Shown one piece after another: positions 1-7,880 of a stretch of 64,000 bases of DNA (position 1 is the first letter of the stretch; each line of letters opens with the position of its first letter). The stretch lies in contig NZ_JACMSF010000004.1 of assembly GCF_014257025.1 (NCBI RefSeq), positions 227,461 through 291,460 on the forward strand, read 5' to 3'. The notes below the pieces were generated by a model. The model searched no databases and was not told the DNA's origin. It worked only from the letters and a program-made list of their open reading frames with translations. Source of the stretch: Streptomyces cupreus. GTDB lineage: Bacteria > Actinomycetota > Actinomycetes > Streptomycetales > Streptomycetaceae. The translations under genes and the position numbers were made by a program.

Positions 1-19
1 ATTTCCAGGAGGCACCACC

Positions 20-256
20 ATCGACTCTCAGATCGTACGTTCGTCCGCACCTACCCCTGCCGAGGCCGCCGCCTGGGCTGAGGTATTGGTGCGTCGTCAG
101 CTCCTGCACGCGGCGATTCTCGTCCCGAACGGCCAGTGGCTCGTTCAGCGCAAGTCCGACAGTCCCGTTCGCGTGCTCGCGGGACCGGCCGACGTCGTCG
201 AGCTGGCCGCCGCCATCCAGCACCGCATCCGCACCACGAGGCCCCGCACCCGATGA
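20..256 (+). CDS. Small hypothetical protein, ATC start
   Basis: A 78-residue reading frame is preceded by a perfect AGGAGG (7-12) seven bases before an ATC codon at 20; no ATG, GTG or TTG lies in frame near that site. It ends in ATGA, overlapping the MobC-like gene, so the two are probably translated together. The product has a short hydrophobic/aromatic core (LLHAAILVPNGQWLVQ) and an Arg/Thr-rich C-terminus. I do not recognise the family. The frame is open to the window edge, so it could also be the tail of a longer gene. Its place directly before relaxosome genes suggests a role in transfer or its control (inference). Confidence 0.5.
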   Translation: MDSQIVRSSAPTPAEAAAWAEVLVRRQLLHAAILVPNGQWLVQRKSDSPVRVLAGPADVVELAAAIQHRIRTTRPRTR

Positions 257-885
257 CCAACCCAAACGACACTGACAACACCCCAGACCGCGAGCCGAAG
301 CTCAACTCGGTCTCGGAGCGAGCAAGTTATCGGCCAAGACACTCTTCCCCGTCGGGGAAGGTGTCTTCGGCCGGACCCGCCCCGGGGGTGGCGGGAGCGG
401 ACCAGCACCGGGGGGCGCTGGTCCGCGAGGCAGCGACCGAGGGCGGATCGCAGCCGGAGAAGCAGCCGTCGCCGCGCAAGCGCCGCGCCACGAAGAAGAG
501 CTCGCGCAAGCGCTCACCGAAGCCGCCCGCGCGTAAACGTGACTACGTGTGCAGCGTCCGCTTGAACGACGACGAGAAGATCCTCCTCGCCGCCGCCGCC
601 AACGCCACCCGTACGAGCCTGCCTGCCTTCCTCGCGCGCAGCGGCCTCGCCGCCGCGCACGACCTCGACAACACTGCTGCAGCCATCGCCGGACATCGCG
701 AACTGGTCGCCGAGCTGTTCGCCGCCCGCCGACATCTCGGTCAAGTGGGCAACAACCTCAACCAGGTAGCCCGTGCCATCAACTCCGGCGGGCAGCCCAC
801 GGAGGTCGACGCAGTCGTCGCAGCGGTCCAACTCGCCGTGACCCGCGTGCAGGCGGCCACGGACCGGCTGCTGGACAGGCGGTGA
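253..885 (+). CDS. MobC-like relaxosome accessory protein
   Basis: This 210-aa protein has a disordered, Lys/Arg/Pro-rich first half. A compact C-terminal domain begins with a ribbon-helix-helix-like segment (VRLNDDEKILLAAAAN) and contains GNNLNQVARAINSGG, the signature of the MobC mobilisation family. MobC-type proteins bind oriT and help the relaxase open the DNA. The ATG at 253 overlaps the previous stop (ATGA), and the relaxase gene follows at 1465. A strong hairpin sequence lies inside the 5' part of the gene (331-373), see separate entry. The C-terminus is basic (RLLDRR). Family assignment is fairly secure; the start is supported by the overlap. Confidence 0.8.
   Translation: MTNPNDTDNTPDREPKLNSVSERASYRPRHSSPSGKVSSAGPAPGVAGADQHRGALVREAATEGGSQPEKQPSPRKRRATKKSSRKRSPKPPARKRDYVCSVRLNDDEKILLAAAANATRTSLPAFLARSGLAAAHDLDNTAAAIAGHRELVAELFAARRHLGQVGNNLNQVARAINSGGQPTEVDAVVAAVQLAVTRVQAATDRLLDRR
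331..373. repeat. Long imperfect inverted repeat, candidate oriT
   Basis: CTTCCCC (344-350) pairs with GGGGAAG (354-360) across a 3-base loop. The stem continues with AAGACAC (336-342) against GTGTCTT (361-367) and CGGCC (331-335) against GGCCG (369-373), with one-base bulges at 343 and 368, giving 19 paired bases. It lies inside the mobC-like coding sequence, upstream of the relaxase gene. Relaxases of this class recognise an inverted repeat next to the nick site, usually beside or within the mob genes, so this is the best oriT candidate in the window. The nick position cannot be read from the sequence. Confidence 0.5.
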
Positions 886-894
886 TTTCGAAGC

Positions 895-1380
895 TCACGC
901 GGACCACGAAGCGCTGCCGGCCAGCAGGCCACGTACGTCGCGCCGCAGTGCCTCTTGAAACCGGTCGCGTAGGCAGCCGACCTCGTCCTTCAAGGCACTC
1001 AGCCCCTGTGTGTCCCGCTGATCCGCGATGGCAACGTAGTCCCGCGCACGCCGGAGGCTGCGGAAAACCGCGTCGGCGGCCTCGGACACGTCAGGCGGGG
1101 CAAGGACATGAATCCGCTGACGGGTGCCGCCGAGATTGAAGCCCACGAAGGCCGCCTCGGCCGCCTCCGCGCGCTCCTCCGCCGCCGCGGTTCTCAGGAC
1201 GCGCAGCAGGCCCTGCCCCGTCTCCTCCATCGCGACCAAGTACTCGGCGTACAGCGCCGTACGCAGCTCCAGCAGGCGGGTGACCGACTCCCTGCGCCAC
1301 CGCCGGCGATCGGCCAGCGCCGTTGCGCCGACACCGAACAGGACTCCCAGAAGGGCGGAGAGCGGCGATATCCAGTTCAT
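895..1380 (-). CDS. Single-pass membrane protein of unknown function
   Basis: The 161-aa product starts with a hydrophobic helix (about residues 3-22) followed at once by a positive cluster (DRRRWRRES), so the remaining helical domain should lie in the cytoplasm. The body is amphipathic and charged, with repeated Arg/Glu heptad-like segments. Proteins of this layout (short anchor, basic junction, helical tail) are common and uncharacterised in Streptomyces. It runs against the relaxosome genes and lies between mobC-like and relaxase, diverging from the relaxase. Start ATG at 1380. A role in relaxosome localisation is possible but not shown. Confidence 0.7.
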   Translation of the reverse strand: MNWISPLSALLGVLFGVGATALADRRRWRRESVTRLLELRTALYAEYLVAMEETGQGLLRVLRTAAAEERAEAAEAAFVGFNLGGTRQRIHVLAPPDVSEAADAVFRSLRRARDYVAIADQRDTQGLSALKDEVGCLRDRFQEALRRDVRGLLAGSASWSA

Positions 1381-1464
1381 CCGCGATGGCTTCCCGCGAC
1401 GAGGATCTGGAACGCACCGCTCCCGCTGACCACCCCAGTTGATCAATCGTTCTAGGACAGCAGC

Positions 1465-3174
1465 ATGATCCCCAGGATCCAAAGGCGCGGGCAGCGCACG
1501 CTCGGCCTCCTGTACTACCTGTACGAGCCGGGCAAGTACGAGGAACACATCGACCCACACCTGGTCGCCTCCTGGGACAGCAATGCTCCCGACCCCGGCC
1601 GCGACGAGTCCGCCACCCTCCAGCAGCTGCAGCAGCTCCTTGACCAGCCGCTGGAGAACATCGAGGAGTCCGAGCGGCCGAAGAAGCACGTCTGGCACCT
1701 GTCTGTCCGCAACGCTGCTGAGGACCGGATACTCACGGACGAGGAGTGGGGCGACATCGCCCGCCGCATGGTCGCCGCCGCCGGCATCGACGACCCCGAC
1801 CAGGGCGCGGGCTGCAGGTGGGCGGCCGTCCGGCACGCCGACGACCACATCCACATCGTCGCCACCCTCGTCCGCGAGGACGGCTACAAACCCGACCTCG
1901 ACCACGACGCCGCCCGCGTCCAGGCCCAAGCCCGCGTTTTGGAAGTGGAGTTGGGGCTGCGCCGCCTCAACAAGGGCGACGGCACTGCCGCGCAGCGACC
2001 CACCAGCGCCGAACGCCACAAAGCCGAACGCCAGGGCCGACAGCGCACGGCGCGGGAGGAGTTGCGCGAGACCGTGCGCCGCGCGGTGGCCGGCGTAACC
2101 AGCGAGGAGGAGTTCTTCGAGCGGCTGGCCGCCGCGGGACTGCTGATCCGCAAGCGGGCCGCCCCATCCGGTGACCTGCTCGGGTACAAGGTCGCCCTGC
2201 CTGATGACCGCAACGCCCAGGACGAGCCGGTGTTCTACCCCGGCGCGCGCCTCGCGCCGGACCTCTCCCTCCCTCGCATCCAGGAACGCTGGTCCGCCGA
2301 CAAACACACCCCGAACACCGCGCCAGGGGAGCCGGCGCCGAGCGGCCCGGCCTCCGCCCGCCGGCGTACGGCCTCGGCCACATGGCAAGCGGTGCTGGTC
2401 GTCGAGCATGGCGACGATGCGGTGGCGGCCGCGTACATCGCGGCGGCCGGGGAGGTCCTGGACGCGCTGGCGAAGACCTCTGCCGCCCACACCCGCCGCG
2501 AACTGCGCGAAGCGGCCTGGGCGTTCGAGCGGGCCTGCCGCTCTCACGTGAGGGCCGAGCGCGGGCACGACCAGGCGCTGCGGCAGGCCGCCCGCGACCT
2601 CGTCTACAGCGGTCCCGCGCTTGGCCGTGGCGAGGACGGCGCGACCACCGCCATGGCCATCGACATGCTGTTCTTCCTCATCACCGCAGCCATCCACTGG
2701 CACGCGAAGAAGGGCCATGCGCAGCAGGCCGCCGCCGCCCGCCAGGCAGCCGAGCACCTGCGCGCCGCCTACCAGGCCGCCGCAGCCCAGCCCCTCGGCG
2801 CCCTCTACCAGCGCGGCCGACGCCTCAACCGTCCCCTGCAGCAACGGCAGACGGCCCTACTGCGCGAGGCGCTGCCGGAGCTAGCCGAGCAGATCCTGGC
2901 CGAACCCGGCTGGTACGCCCTCGCCGCCACCCTCGCCGACGCCGAGAGCGCCGGCCACGACCCAGCCGGCCTCCTCACCGAAGCAGCTGGGCGACGGGAA
3001 CTGGACAGTGCGGAGTCGATCAGTGACGTGCTCGTGTGGCGGCTACGCCGCGCCGCCAGCCTCCCCGCAGACACCACCGACATGGCACTCGCCGATCACC
3101 CAGCAGACCGGGGCACGCACCACGCGAAGCGGTCCGAACAGGGGCGGTCCGGATCCCGTAGCCGCAGGCAATAA
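1465..3174 (+). CDS. Conjugative relaxase, 3-histidine type
   Basis: The 569-aa protein has the relaxase fold signature: N-terminal tyrosines in LLYYLYEP (residues about 16-23, likely nucleophile), then HADDHIHIV at about residues 124-132 supplying the metal-binding histidine triad, preceded by GCRWAAVRHA. This arrangement matches relaxases paired with MobC. It would nick oriT, bind the 5' end and pilot the strand through the T4SS. The C-terminal half is helical and lacks helicase or primase motifs. The protein ends in a very basic tail (SGSRSRRQ), typical of T4SS substrates. Start ATG 1465; no rival start nearby. A degenerate relative is encoded at 46670. Confidence 0.85.
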   Translation: MIPRIQRRGQRTLGLLYYLYEPGKYEEHIDPHLVASWDSNAPDPGRDESATLQQLQQLLDQPLENIEESERPKKHVWHLSVRNAAEDRILTDEEWGDIARRMVAAAGIDDPDQGAGCRWAAVRHADDHIHIVATLVREDGYKPDLDHDAARVQAQARVLEVELGLRRLNKGDGTAAQRPTSAERHKAERQGRQRTAREELRETVRRAVAGVTSEEEFFERLAAAGLLIRKRAAPSGDLLGYKVALPDDRNAQDEPVFYPGARLAPDLSLPRIQERWSADKHTPNTAPGEPAPSGPASARRRTASATWQAVLVVEHGDDAVAAAYIAAAGEVLDALAKTSAAHTRRELREAAWAFERACRSHVRAERGHDQALRQAARDLVYSGPALGRGEDGATTAMAIDMLFFLITAAIHWHAKKGHAQQAAAARQAAEHLRAAYQAAAAQPLGALYQRGRRLNRPLQQRQTALLREALPELAEQILAEPGWYALAATLADAESAGHDPAGLLTEAAGRRELDSAESISDVLVWRLRRAASLPADTTDMALADHPADRGTHHAKRSEQGRSGSRSRRQ

Positions 3175-3257
3175 CTACAGACTTTTTGAATGGAAGCTGG
3201 TCCGGCCGTTGCGAGACGATCAACGTGTGTGCAGGACGAGACGAGGGAGGACCACGG

Positions 3258-3707
3258 TTGTTCCACCGGATACGGCGCCGTCGCGCGGAGGCAGAGATGG
3301 CCGAGATGCTGCGCAAGCACGCGGAGTTCGAGGCGCGGATTATCGCGAACCAGAGGCCACCGCATCCCGCGACCATCGCCCCAGAGTCGGTCGCTGAGCC
3401 GGCGCCGGTGGTGGACGACTTCCTGCCGGCGGATTTGCGGGTGCCTAGCCACGACCAGGTCGAGGGACGGATGATGCCGTGGCCCTGGCCGATCGTCATC
3501 GACAATGAGGTCGTCGCCTGCGCCGAGTGCGCCACGTACCGGGACTGGCTCATCATCTCCACCCGGGGCCAGGTGTGGCTGCGCTGCCGCGCCGGACACC
3601 AGCAGCTCGAACCACGGCTCGATACCGCTTGGTTCAACCGGCACTCCGGCCCCTCGGACGCGACGCACGCGACGTTCGAGGAGTGCCTGCGCCATCTCGG
3701 CCACTGA
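3258..3707 (+). CDS. Small putative zinc-binding protein
   Basis: The TTG at 3258 follows GGGAGG with seven bases spacing. The 149-aa product begins with a basic helix, has a Pro-rich linker, and then a compact domain with CAEC (about residue 91) and a later CRAGH, together a plausible C-x2-C...C-x3-H zinc site. The domain looks like a short zinc-ribbon used for nucleic-acid or protein contacts. It follows the relaxase by about 80 bases and precedes a lipoprotein gene. Nothing in the sequence gives a specific function; a transfer-associated regulator is one option. Confidence 0.6.
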   Translation: MFHRIRRRRAEAEMAEMLRKHAEFEARIIANQRPPHPATIAPESVAEPAPVVDDFLPADLRVPSHDQVEGRMMPWPWPIVIDNEVVACAECATYRDWLIISTRGQVWLRCRAGHQQLEPRLDTAWFNRHSGPSDATHATFEECLRHLGH

Positions 3708-3781
3708 CCCCCTCCCCTGCGACCCCTCCGGGCCCACGGGCCCGCACTGCCCAACCGTCACCTAGCACAAGGGGTCTCTCC

Positions 3782-4480
3782 GTGCGTGTTCGCGTCGCCA
3801 CCACCGTCCTCGGCCTCACGGCCGTCACCGTCCTCGCCCTGCCGGCCTGCTCCACCCCCTCCAGCCAGACCAAGCCCACCGCCTCATCCGCCACCCTCAC
3901 CGGCATTCCGGTGAACGGCGAGCGGCAGACGGCGCCGCTGTCGTCGGCCGCGCTGGAGCGTCTCCTGCTCGACGAGAGCGACCTCGGCAGCGGCTACACC
4001 CGCACGCCCCAGCGCCCCGCCCGGCACGACGACGTCACCGTCCTCGGCTGCCCCACCCTGGCCAAACTCGGCGGCGACGCGGTCACCGGAAGCTCGCTCG
4101 ACTTCCCCCGCAAGGCGAAGGCATCCTTCACCTACACCGGCGACAGCAACTCGGGAGTGTCCGAGGAGCTGTACAGCGACACCGCAGGCAGGCTCTCCGA
4201 CAGCACCGGCCGGATCTTCGCCGCGATAACCGGATGCCCGGAGTTCCAGCTCCTTTCCGGCAGCACCGCGATCGACATCACCACGCAGCGCATGTCCGCG
4301 CCCCAGCTCGGCGACGAGCGGTGGAGCATGCTCCTCACCTTCTCCGCCGACGGGCGGGACAGTGTGGTCAAACAGACCGCGATCCGCTCCGGGAACGTGC
4401 TACTGACCGTCTCGGGAGCGCCGGCCCTCGTCGACCAACACCTCGACAAGGCTCTCGCCAAGGTGACAGCACCCCGCTGA
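3782..4480 (+). CDS. Secreted lipoprotein, sensor-domain-like
   Basis: The GTG at 3782 gives a short basic N-terminus, a hydrophobic segment and the lipobox LPAC (Cys at about residue 22), so this is an exported, lipid-anchored protein of 232 aa. The mature part has two cysteines (GCPTL, GCPEF) that could form a disulfide and resembles extracellular PknH-like or other sensor-domain lipoproteins of actinobacteria. An upstream in-frame extension exists but would bury the signal peptide. It is the last gene before a bidirectional terminator region. A surface role during mating, such as exclusion, is conceivable but unproven. Confidence 0.7.
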   Translation: MRVRVATTVLGLTAVTVLALPACSTPSSQTKPTASSATLTGIPVNGERQTAPLSSAALERLLLDESDLGSGYTRTPQRPARHDDVTVLGCPTLAKLGGDAVTGSSLDFPRKAKASFTYTGDSNSGVSEELYSDTAGRLSDSTGRIFAAITGCPEFQLLSGSTAIDITTQRMSAPQLGDERWSMLLTFSADGRDSVVKQTAIRSGNVLLTVSGAPALVDQHLDKALAKVTAPR

Positions 4481-4495
4481 CGCCCTCCCACGCCA

Positions 4496-4530
4496 CAGCG
4501 CCCCAGGCCAAGCGAACGGCCGGGGCGCTG
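4496..4530 (+). terminator. Hairpin terminator after lipoprotein gene
   Basis: CAGCGCCCC (4496-4504) pairs perfectly with GGGGCGCTG (4522-4530), and GGCC pairs with GGCC inside it, leaving one bulged A and an 8-base loop. It lies 16 bases after the lipoprotein stop. There is no long T run, as is usual for Streptomyces terminators. Confidence 0.75.
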
Positions 4531-4606
4531 TTGGTGTATCTGCGCCAGGACCCTTCAGGGGAAGAGGCTGCGGAGAGGTAGGAGCCAGCCGGTAACAGCA
4601 AACAGC

Positions 4607-4635
4607 CCGGCCTCCCGAATGACTCGGGAAACCGG
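4607..4635 (-). terminator. Hairpin terminator after DUF317 gene
   Basis: TCCCGA (4613-4618) pairs with TCGGGA (4624-4629), extended by CCGG (4607-4610) with CCGG (4632-4635) across a 2x2 internal loop. It lies about 30 bases past the stop of the reverse-strand gene that ends at 4665, so together with the previous hairpin it separates convergent transcription units. Confidence 0.55.
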
Positions 4636-4664
4636 ACTGTCGGATGCAAACGGTGCGCCGGCAC

Positions 4665-5474
4665 TCAGCTGGCCGGGGCGCGCAGGAGTCGGTCCCGCGT
4701 GCTCTCGGGCAGCACCCGGCGCAGGACCGGTGCGGTGGAACTGAGGGATGCGGCGAAGGCGGCGACGAGGTCGTGCGGCACGCTGGCGCTGAATGACACA
4801 GCCCACAGGCACGGCGCGCCCAGCACCGGCTCTGCCCATGCCTGCCATCCGACAGGCCCCGCCTCGTCCGCCTCGACGGTCAGGGCACGGGGGTCGCCAT
4901 CCTGGATGAGGGGCGGCACCTCGCCGAGGCTGAGGTGGGAGGTGAAGGTCGGATCCGTCGCCCCGGCGTCGAGCTGGTCGACGTCGCGAAGCCAGCCGTG
5001 CGTGGTGACGGCGTCGAGAACCAGCTCTGGCCCGGTGAACGCGGCGGTGGGCTGATCGCGGGCATCGAGCGCCACGAGGAATTCGGCTAGGACCTCGCCT
5101 GGGACGTCGGGGGTGAAGTAGGCGGACCACTGCGCGAGCGGCGTGGTCACGTCCTGACGGGCACAGACCTGCCAGGCGATCGGCAGCCCGCCCAGGTGAA
5201 ACGGCTCGTCCGGCAGCACCCATTGGGCCCACCGCAGGGTGTCGGGGCTGACGTGGAGCACGGTACTGCGCAGGACCTGGCGGTCCTCGAGTGCCTCGTC
5301 AGGCGCCTGGCGTCCGCGGACGATTGCCAGGCTCGTCCAATTCAGGCCCGCCAGCGTGTCGGCGACAGCGTCGTAGAGACGTCCGTCGTCACCGGCGAGG
5401 TGTCGAGGGCCGACCCAGTACGCGGGCTGAGCGCGGTTCGGGGTAGACGGGCCGAGCGAGTGGCTGGGGTTCAG
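4665..5474 (-). CDS. DUF317-family protein (copy 1), CTG start
   Basis: The conserved N-terminal motif of this family, here VGPRHLAGDDG, lies upstream of the first GTG (5261), so the gene must start further up. Nothing but CTG at 5474 fits: AGGAGG (5480-5485 on the top strand as CCTCCT) sits five bases before it. The 269-aa product has the two DUF317 halves: aromatic-rich repeats (W-x-A-Y/F at SAYFTPDVPGEVLAEFL) and a C-terminal PHDLVAAFAASL segment. DUF317 proteins occur in many copies on Streptomyces mobile elements and have no known function. Other copies: 14376, 49808, 50990, 52443, 62066. Confidence 0.75.
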   Translation of the reverse strand: MNPSHSLGPSTPNRAQPAYWVGPRHLAGDDGRLYDAVADTLAGLNWTSLAIVRGRQAPDEALEDRQVLRSTVLHVSPDTLRWAQWVLPDEPFHLGGLPIAWQVCARQDVTTPLAQWSAYFTPDVPGEVLAEFLVALDARDQPTAAFTGPELVLDAVTTHGWLRDVDQLDAGATDPTFTSHLSLGEVPPLIQDGDPRALTVEADEAGPVGWQAWAEPVLGAPCLWAVSFSASVPHDLVAAFAASLSSTAPVLRRVLPESTRDRLLRAPAS

Positions 5475-5501
5475 GGGCGCCTCCTGGTGCTGGGTGCGGA
5501 T

Positions 5502-5792
5502 CTACAGGCCGCGGGCGGTACGGCGGGGGCGGCGCGGTGGCGCCTGGACAGGGGCCTGCCAGGTCAGGGCCACGGCTACCTCGGGCGGCAGATGCCCGAG
5601 CTGGCTGTCCGCGTCCCGTCCCTCGGCCAGGTAGACGACGGCCCGTCCGGCCTCATCGCACGCTTCGACTACCTGCGCCGGGCGATGGGCCATGGGGAAG
5701 AACGGGTTCATCGCCAGCCGCAAGGGCGCGGTCCGGTCGCAGGCGGACAGGCGGTCGATGAGGTCACCGACGGTCATCTCCGAGGGCTCCAC
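5502..5792 (-). CDS. Small conserved hypothetical protein
   Basis: AAGGAG precedes the GTG at 5792 by seven bases, giving a 96-aa product that begins MTVGDL-like (TVGDLIDRLSACD) and contains a short beta-rich segment (VVYLAEGRD). The pattern 'set up a list of N choices, small number domain, VVYLAEG' is reminiscent of small phage/plasmid proteins that follow DUF317 genes. It lies just upstream of the DUF317 gene on the same strand with a 27-base gap, so they form one operon. No catalytic residues can be identified. Confidence 0.6.
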   Translation of the reverse strand: MEPSEMTVGDLIDRLSACDRTAPLRLAMNPFFPMAHRPAQVVEACDEAGRAVVYLAEGRDADSQLGHLPPEVAVALTWQAPVQAPPRRPRRTARGL

Positions 5793-6406
5793 GGGAAGTC
5801 TCCTTACATACAGGCAGAGGGCGTACAGGACGGCGAAGGTCGCGCCGCTCAAGGTTGGGCAGAAGGAGCGCGGTACCGTGTGGAATCTCCTGACGCCAAC
5901 TCGACTTTGTCCTTCACAGGGGCCGGGAGGCTCCAGCACGTGTGACACGACGGGGACGATATCGGCTGGCATCTCCGTGGCTCACGGGAGCCACAGCCAT
6001 GGACAATCACCTCTCTGACCTGGTTGTTTCCGGGAAGGTCGTCTACGTTGACATAGTTCTACGCGCGTTGGCCAGTCTTTCCCGGCTCTTTCCTGTCTGC
6101 CCCGGGCGAACTGTCCCTTGTCATCCAATCGAGTCGTTCGACAGCCAGCCCAGGCGTTTCGGCTTCTTTGACAGCGAACCTAGTCGTGAGGAGTGCGCTG
6201 GCCGGGGGTGTGTGGCTGTACCGGTCGGCACTCACATGTCACGGACTGCAACGGCACGCCGTACGGGGAGGCAAGGTCACACCAAGAAACAGGACCGCAC
6301 CGCACCCTCACCGTCACCCAGGACCTGACGCAGCTGCTGACCACGGCCCTCGCGGCAAAGCCCCGAACCCGCACGCGGATCCAGGGCCGTTGATCTGCCG
6401 CGTCAG
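5793..6406. other. Gene-poor region with repeats and promoter-like sites
   Basis: No convincing gene is visible in these 614 bases. They hold a perfect 7-bp inverted repeat GTGGCTC/GAGCCAC with a 4-base loop (5977-5994), possibly an operator for the leftward operon starting at 5792, and TTGACA boxes near 6048 and 6168. The second belongs to a repeat that recurs inverted at 7495-7516. The stretch is less GC-rich than its neighbours and probably carries promoters. Confidence 0.4.
6124..6188 (+). repeat. Left inverted-repeat element with TTGACA box
   Basis: TCCAATCGAGTCG (6124-6136) and a 22-base block beginning TTTGACAGCGAACC (6167-6188) are both found, joined directly and in inverted orientation, at 7495-7529. 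In this left copy they are split by 30 bases that themselves look like a diverged duplicate (TTCGACAGCC). Each copy points its TTGACA inwards, towards the gene at 6407-7228. Confidence 0.6.
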
Positions 6407-7228
6407 TCAGGCCGTACGAGGCGCGACGGGGGTCAGCCTGGGGCACGGATTCGCGACGGTGTCGAACCCGGGAACCAACTTGATCCAGACGTGGAGGAAG
6501 TAGTCGAGCTTCTTGATCACTGCAGTCTGGAACAGTAGGTGCCATTCCTGGGGGTCCTCCACGGTTCCCAAGGCGTCCCAGTCCGGGGTGGAGACGAGGA
6601 CCGTGACGAGACCAGAACGCAGGCTCACGGACAGGATGGGACACCGTGCGAGCTGGGAGTAATCCACCGGGTTGAGGATCACGTTGGCCCAGGGGTTCTC
6701 GCCCCGGGAGAACTCGGCCCAGGTCTCCTCGACGACGCTCTGCACGGTTTTGGGAGCGGGCGGGCGCCCCTCGCGCTGTGCCTCCAGCCACATAGCTTCG
6801 ACGCGGGAGTCGACGTCGTCGAGGATGCGGTCACGATCGTCACTGCGGGCCGCGTCTGCCAGGACGAGAGCGATGGCCATCACCACGTGCAGATCAGGGA
6901 GTTCGGTTCCGGTGAGGGCCTTGTGTACGGTGCTGGGCGACCGCCGGGCGAGCTCTGCGATCGTCCGTACGGACAGCAGTCCGGCCAGCAAGTGCAGGTG
7001 ATGCAGCAGGCTGATGAGATCCCGGTGCGAGCCTGGCGGCAGATTCGGCTTGGTGAGCTGACCGGGGCGTCCCATGCGCATGTGCTCCTTCGTATCTGGT
7101 CCTGGCAGCTCCGGCGGGTCTGTCGGCAAGCGGCGGCGTAACTGGCGGCCGCCCCACAGCATCAGCTCGATGACAACGCCTGCAAACACGGCCACGGCCC
7201 CGTCGCTCAGGTTCTCAGTGAGGCTCAT
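6407..7228 (-). CDS. Membrane-tethered helix-turn-helix protein
   Basis: The 273-aa product starts (ATG 7228) with a hydrophobic helix (about residues 8-25, AVAVFAGVVIELMLW) followed by a basic stretch. It then has an HTH-like segment, VRTIAELARRSPSTVHKALTG, at about residues 75-95, resembling the XRE-type HTH of Streptomyces regulators. The C-terminal half is a globular alpha/beta domain of unknown family. A membrane anchor on an HTH protein suggests signal-dependent control or DNA tethering. A longer reading from 7297 is possible but has no better start signal. It is a single-gene unit lying between two inward-facing inverted repeats. Function unknown. Confidence 0.6.
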   Translation of the reverse strand: MSLTENLSDGAVAVFAGVVIELMLWGGRQLRRRLPTDPPELPGPDTKEHMRMGRPGQLTKPNLPPGSHRDLISLLHHLHLLAGLLSVRTIAELARRSPSTVHKALTGTELPDLHVVMAIALVLADAARSDDRDRILDDVDSRVEAMWLEAQREGRPPAPKTVQSVVEETWAEFSRGENPWANVILNPVDYSQLARCPILSVSLRSGLVTVLVSTPDWDALGTVEDPQEWHLLFQTAVIKKLDYFLHVWIKLVPGFDTVANPCPRLTPVAPRTA

Positions 7229-7880
7229 ACAAGGAGCGTCTCGCTCACCTGCCGCGCCATGGACAGCCGTGGACAGAGAGCGCAGCAGGGCCGTCACCCG
7301 TTCCTAGGTCACCGACCTGCCGCCCTACCCTCTGCTGCTGTTCAAGCACGCCACGCGCTTTCTCGCAACCCGCACGAAGCCCTCGCGGAACTCTCTCGGA
7401 TCGGGCTTGGGCACAACGACATTCTTCCCACCGCACCACAGGGCAAGCCAGTTCAGATGTCGCCCGATCGCGCAGCAGACCCGTGCTCACCTCGCACGAC
7501 TAGGTTCGCTGTCAAACGACTCGATTGGACGTCAGAGGACACGAACTGTTGTCCGTCGACATCGAAGTTGACCCAAAGGAAGACGCTGACCTGCAAGGAC
7601 TAACTTCATTGGCAGATGATCGAGTAGGACCTCCCGCAGCGCCAGTACCGCGAGTATGGCGACTGAAAGGATGGCAGGGGCAGTTCCCCGGAGGGAGGAC
7701 TCGTCGTCGACGGACGGCAGTTTGTCCTTGGGGGTGACGTTAGTCGCTGGAGTCCCGCTGACCTGCGCCGACCGGGATCGGTTGGCAAAAGAACTTGCCG
7801 GGTTTGCTTGGGATCTGACAGAGATTCAGTGCGTACGCTGGGATTGGTCAGGTCGAGCTGGCTCCTGTGCCTCACGGTGT
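7229..7880. other. Gene-poor region between HTH gene and GIY-YIG gene
   Basis: Several short frames exist on both strands but none has a ribosome binding site plus protein-like composition. The stretch contains the right copy of the inverted repeat (7495-7529), whose TTGACA box faces the HTH gene and could be its promoter, about 270 bases upstream of the ATG. I see no terminator hairpin downstream of the GIY-YIG gene stop at 7881. Confidence 0.4.
7495..7529 (-). repeat. Right inverted-repeat element with TTGACA box
   Basis: On the minus strand this reads TCCAATCGAGTCG followed directly by the 22-base TTTGACAGCGAACC block also present at 6167-6188, with no mismatch in that block. The pair is in inverted orientation about 1.3 kb apart and brackets the HTH gene. 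It may be a promoter/operator pair or the ends of a small mobile unit; no transposase lies between them. Confidence 0.6.

Noticed and set aside
895..2844. 649-aa reverse-strand open frame
   Set aside because: From 1465 on it is the antisense shadow of the relaxase; only its last 161 codons (895-1380) look like protein.
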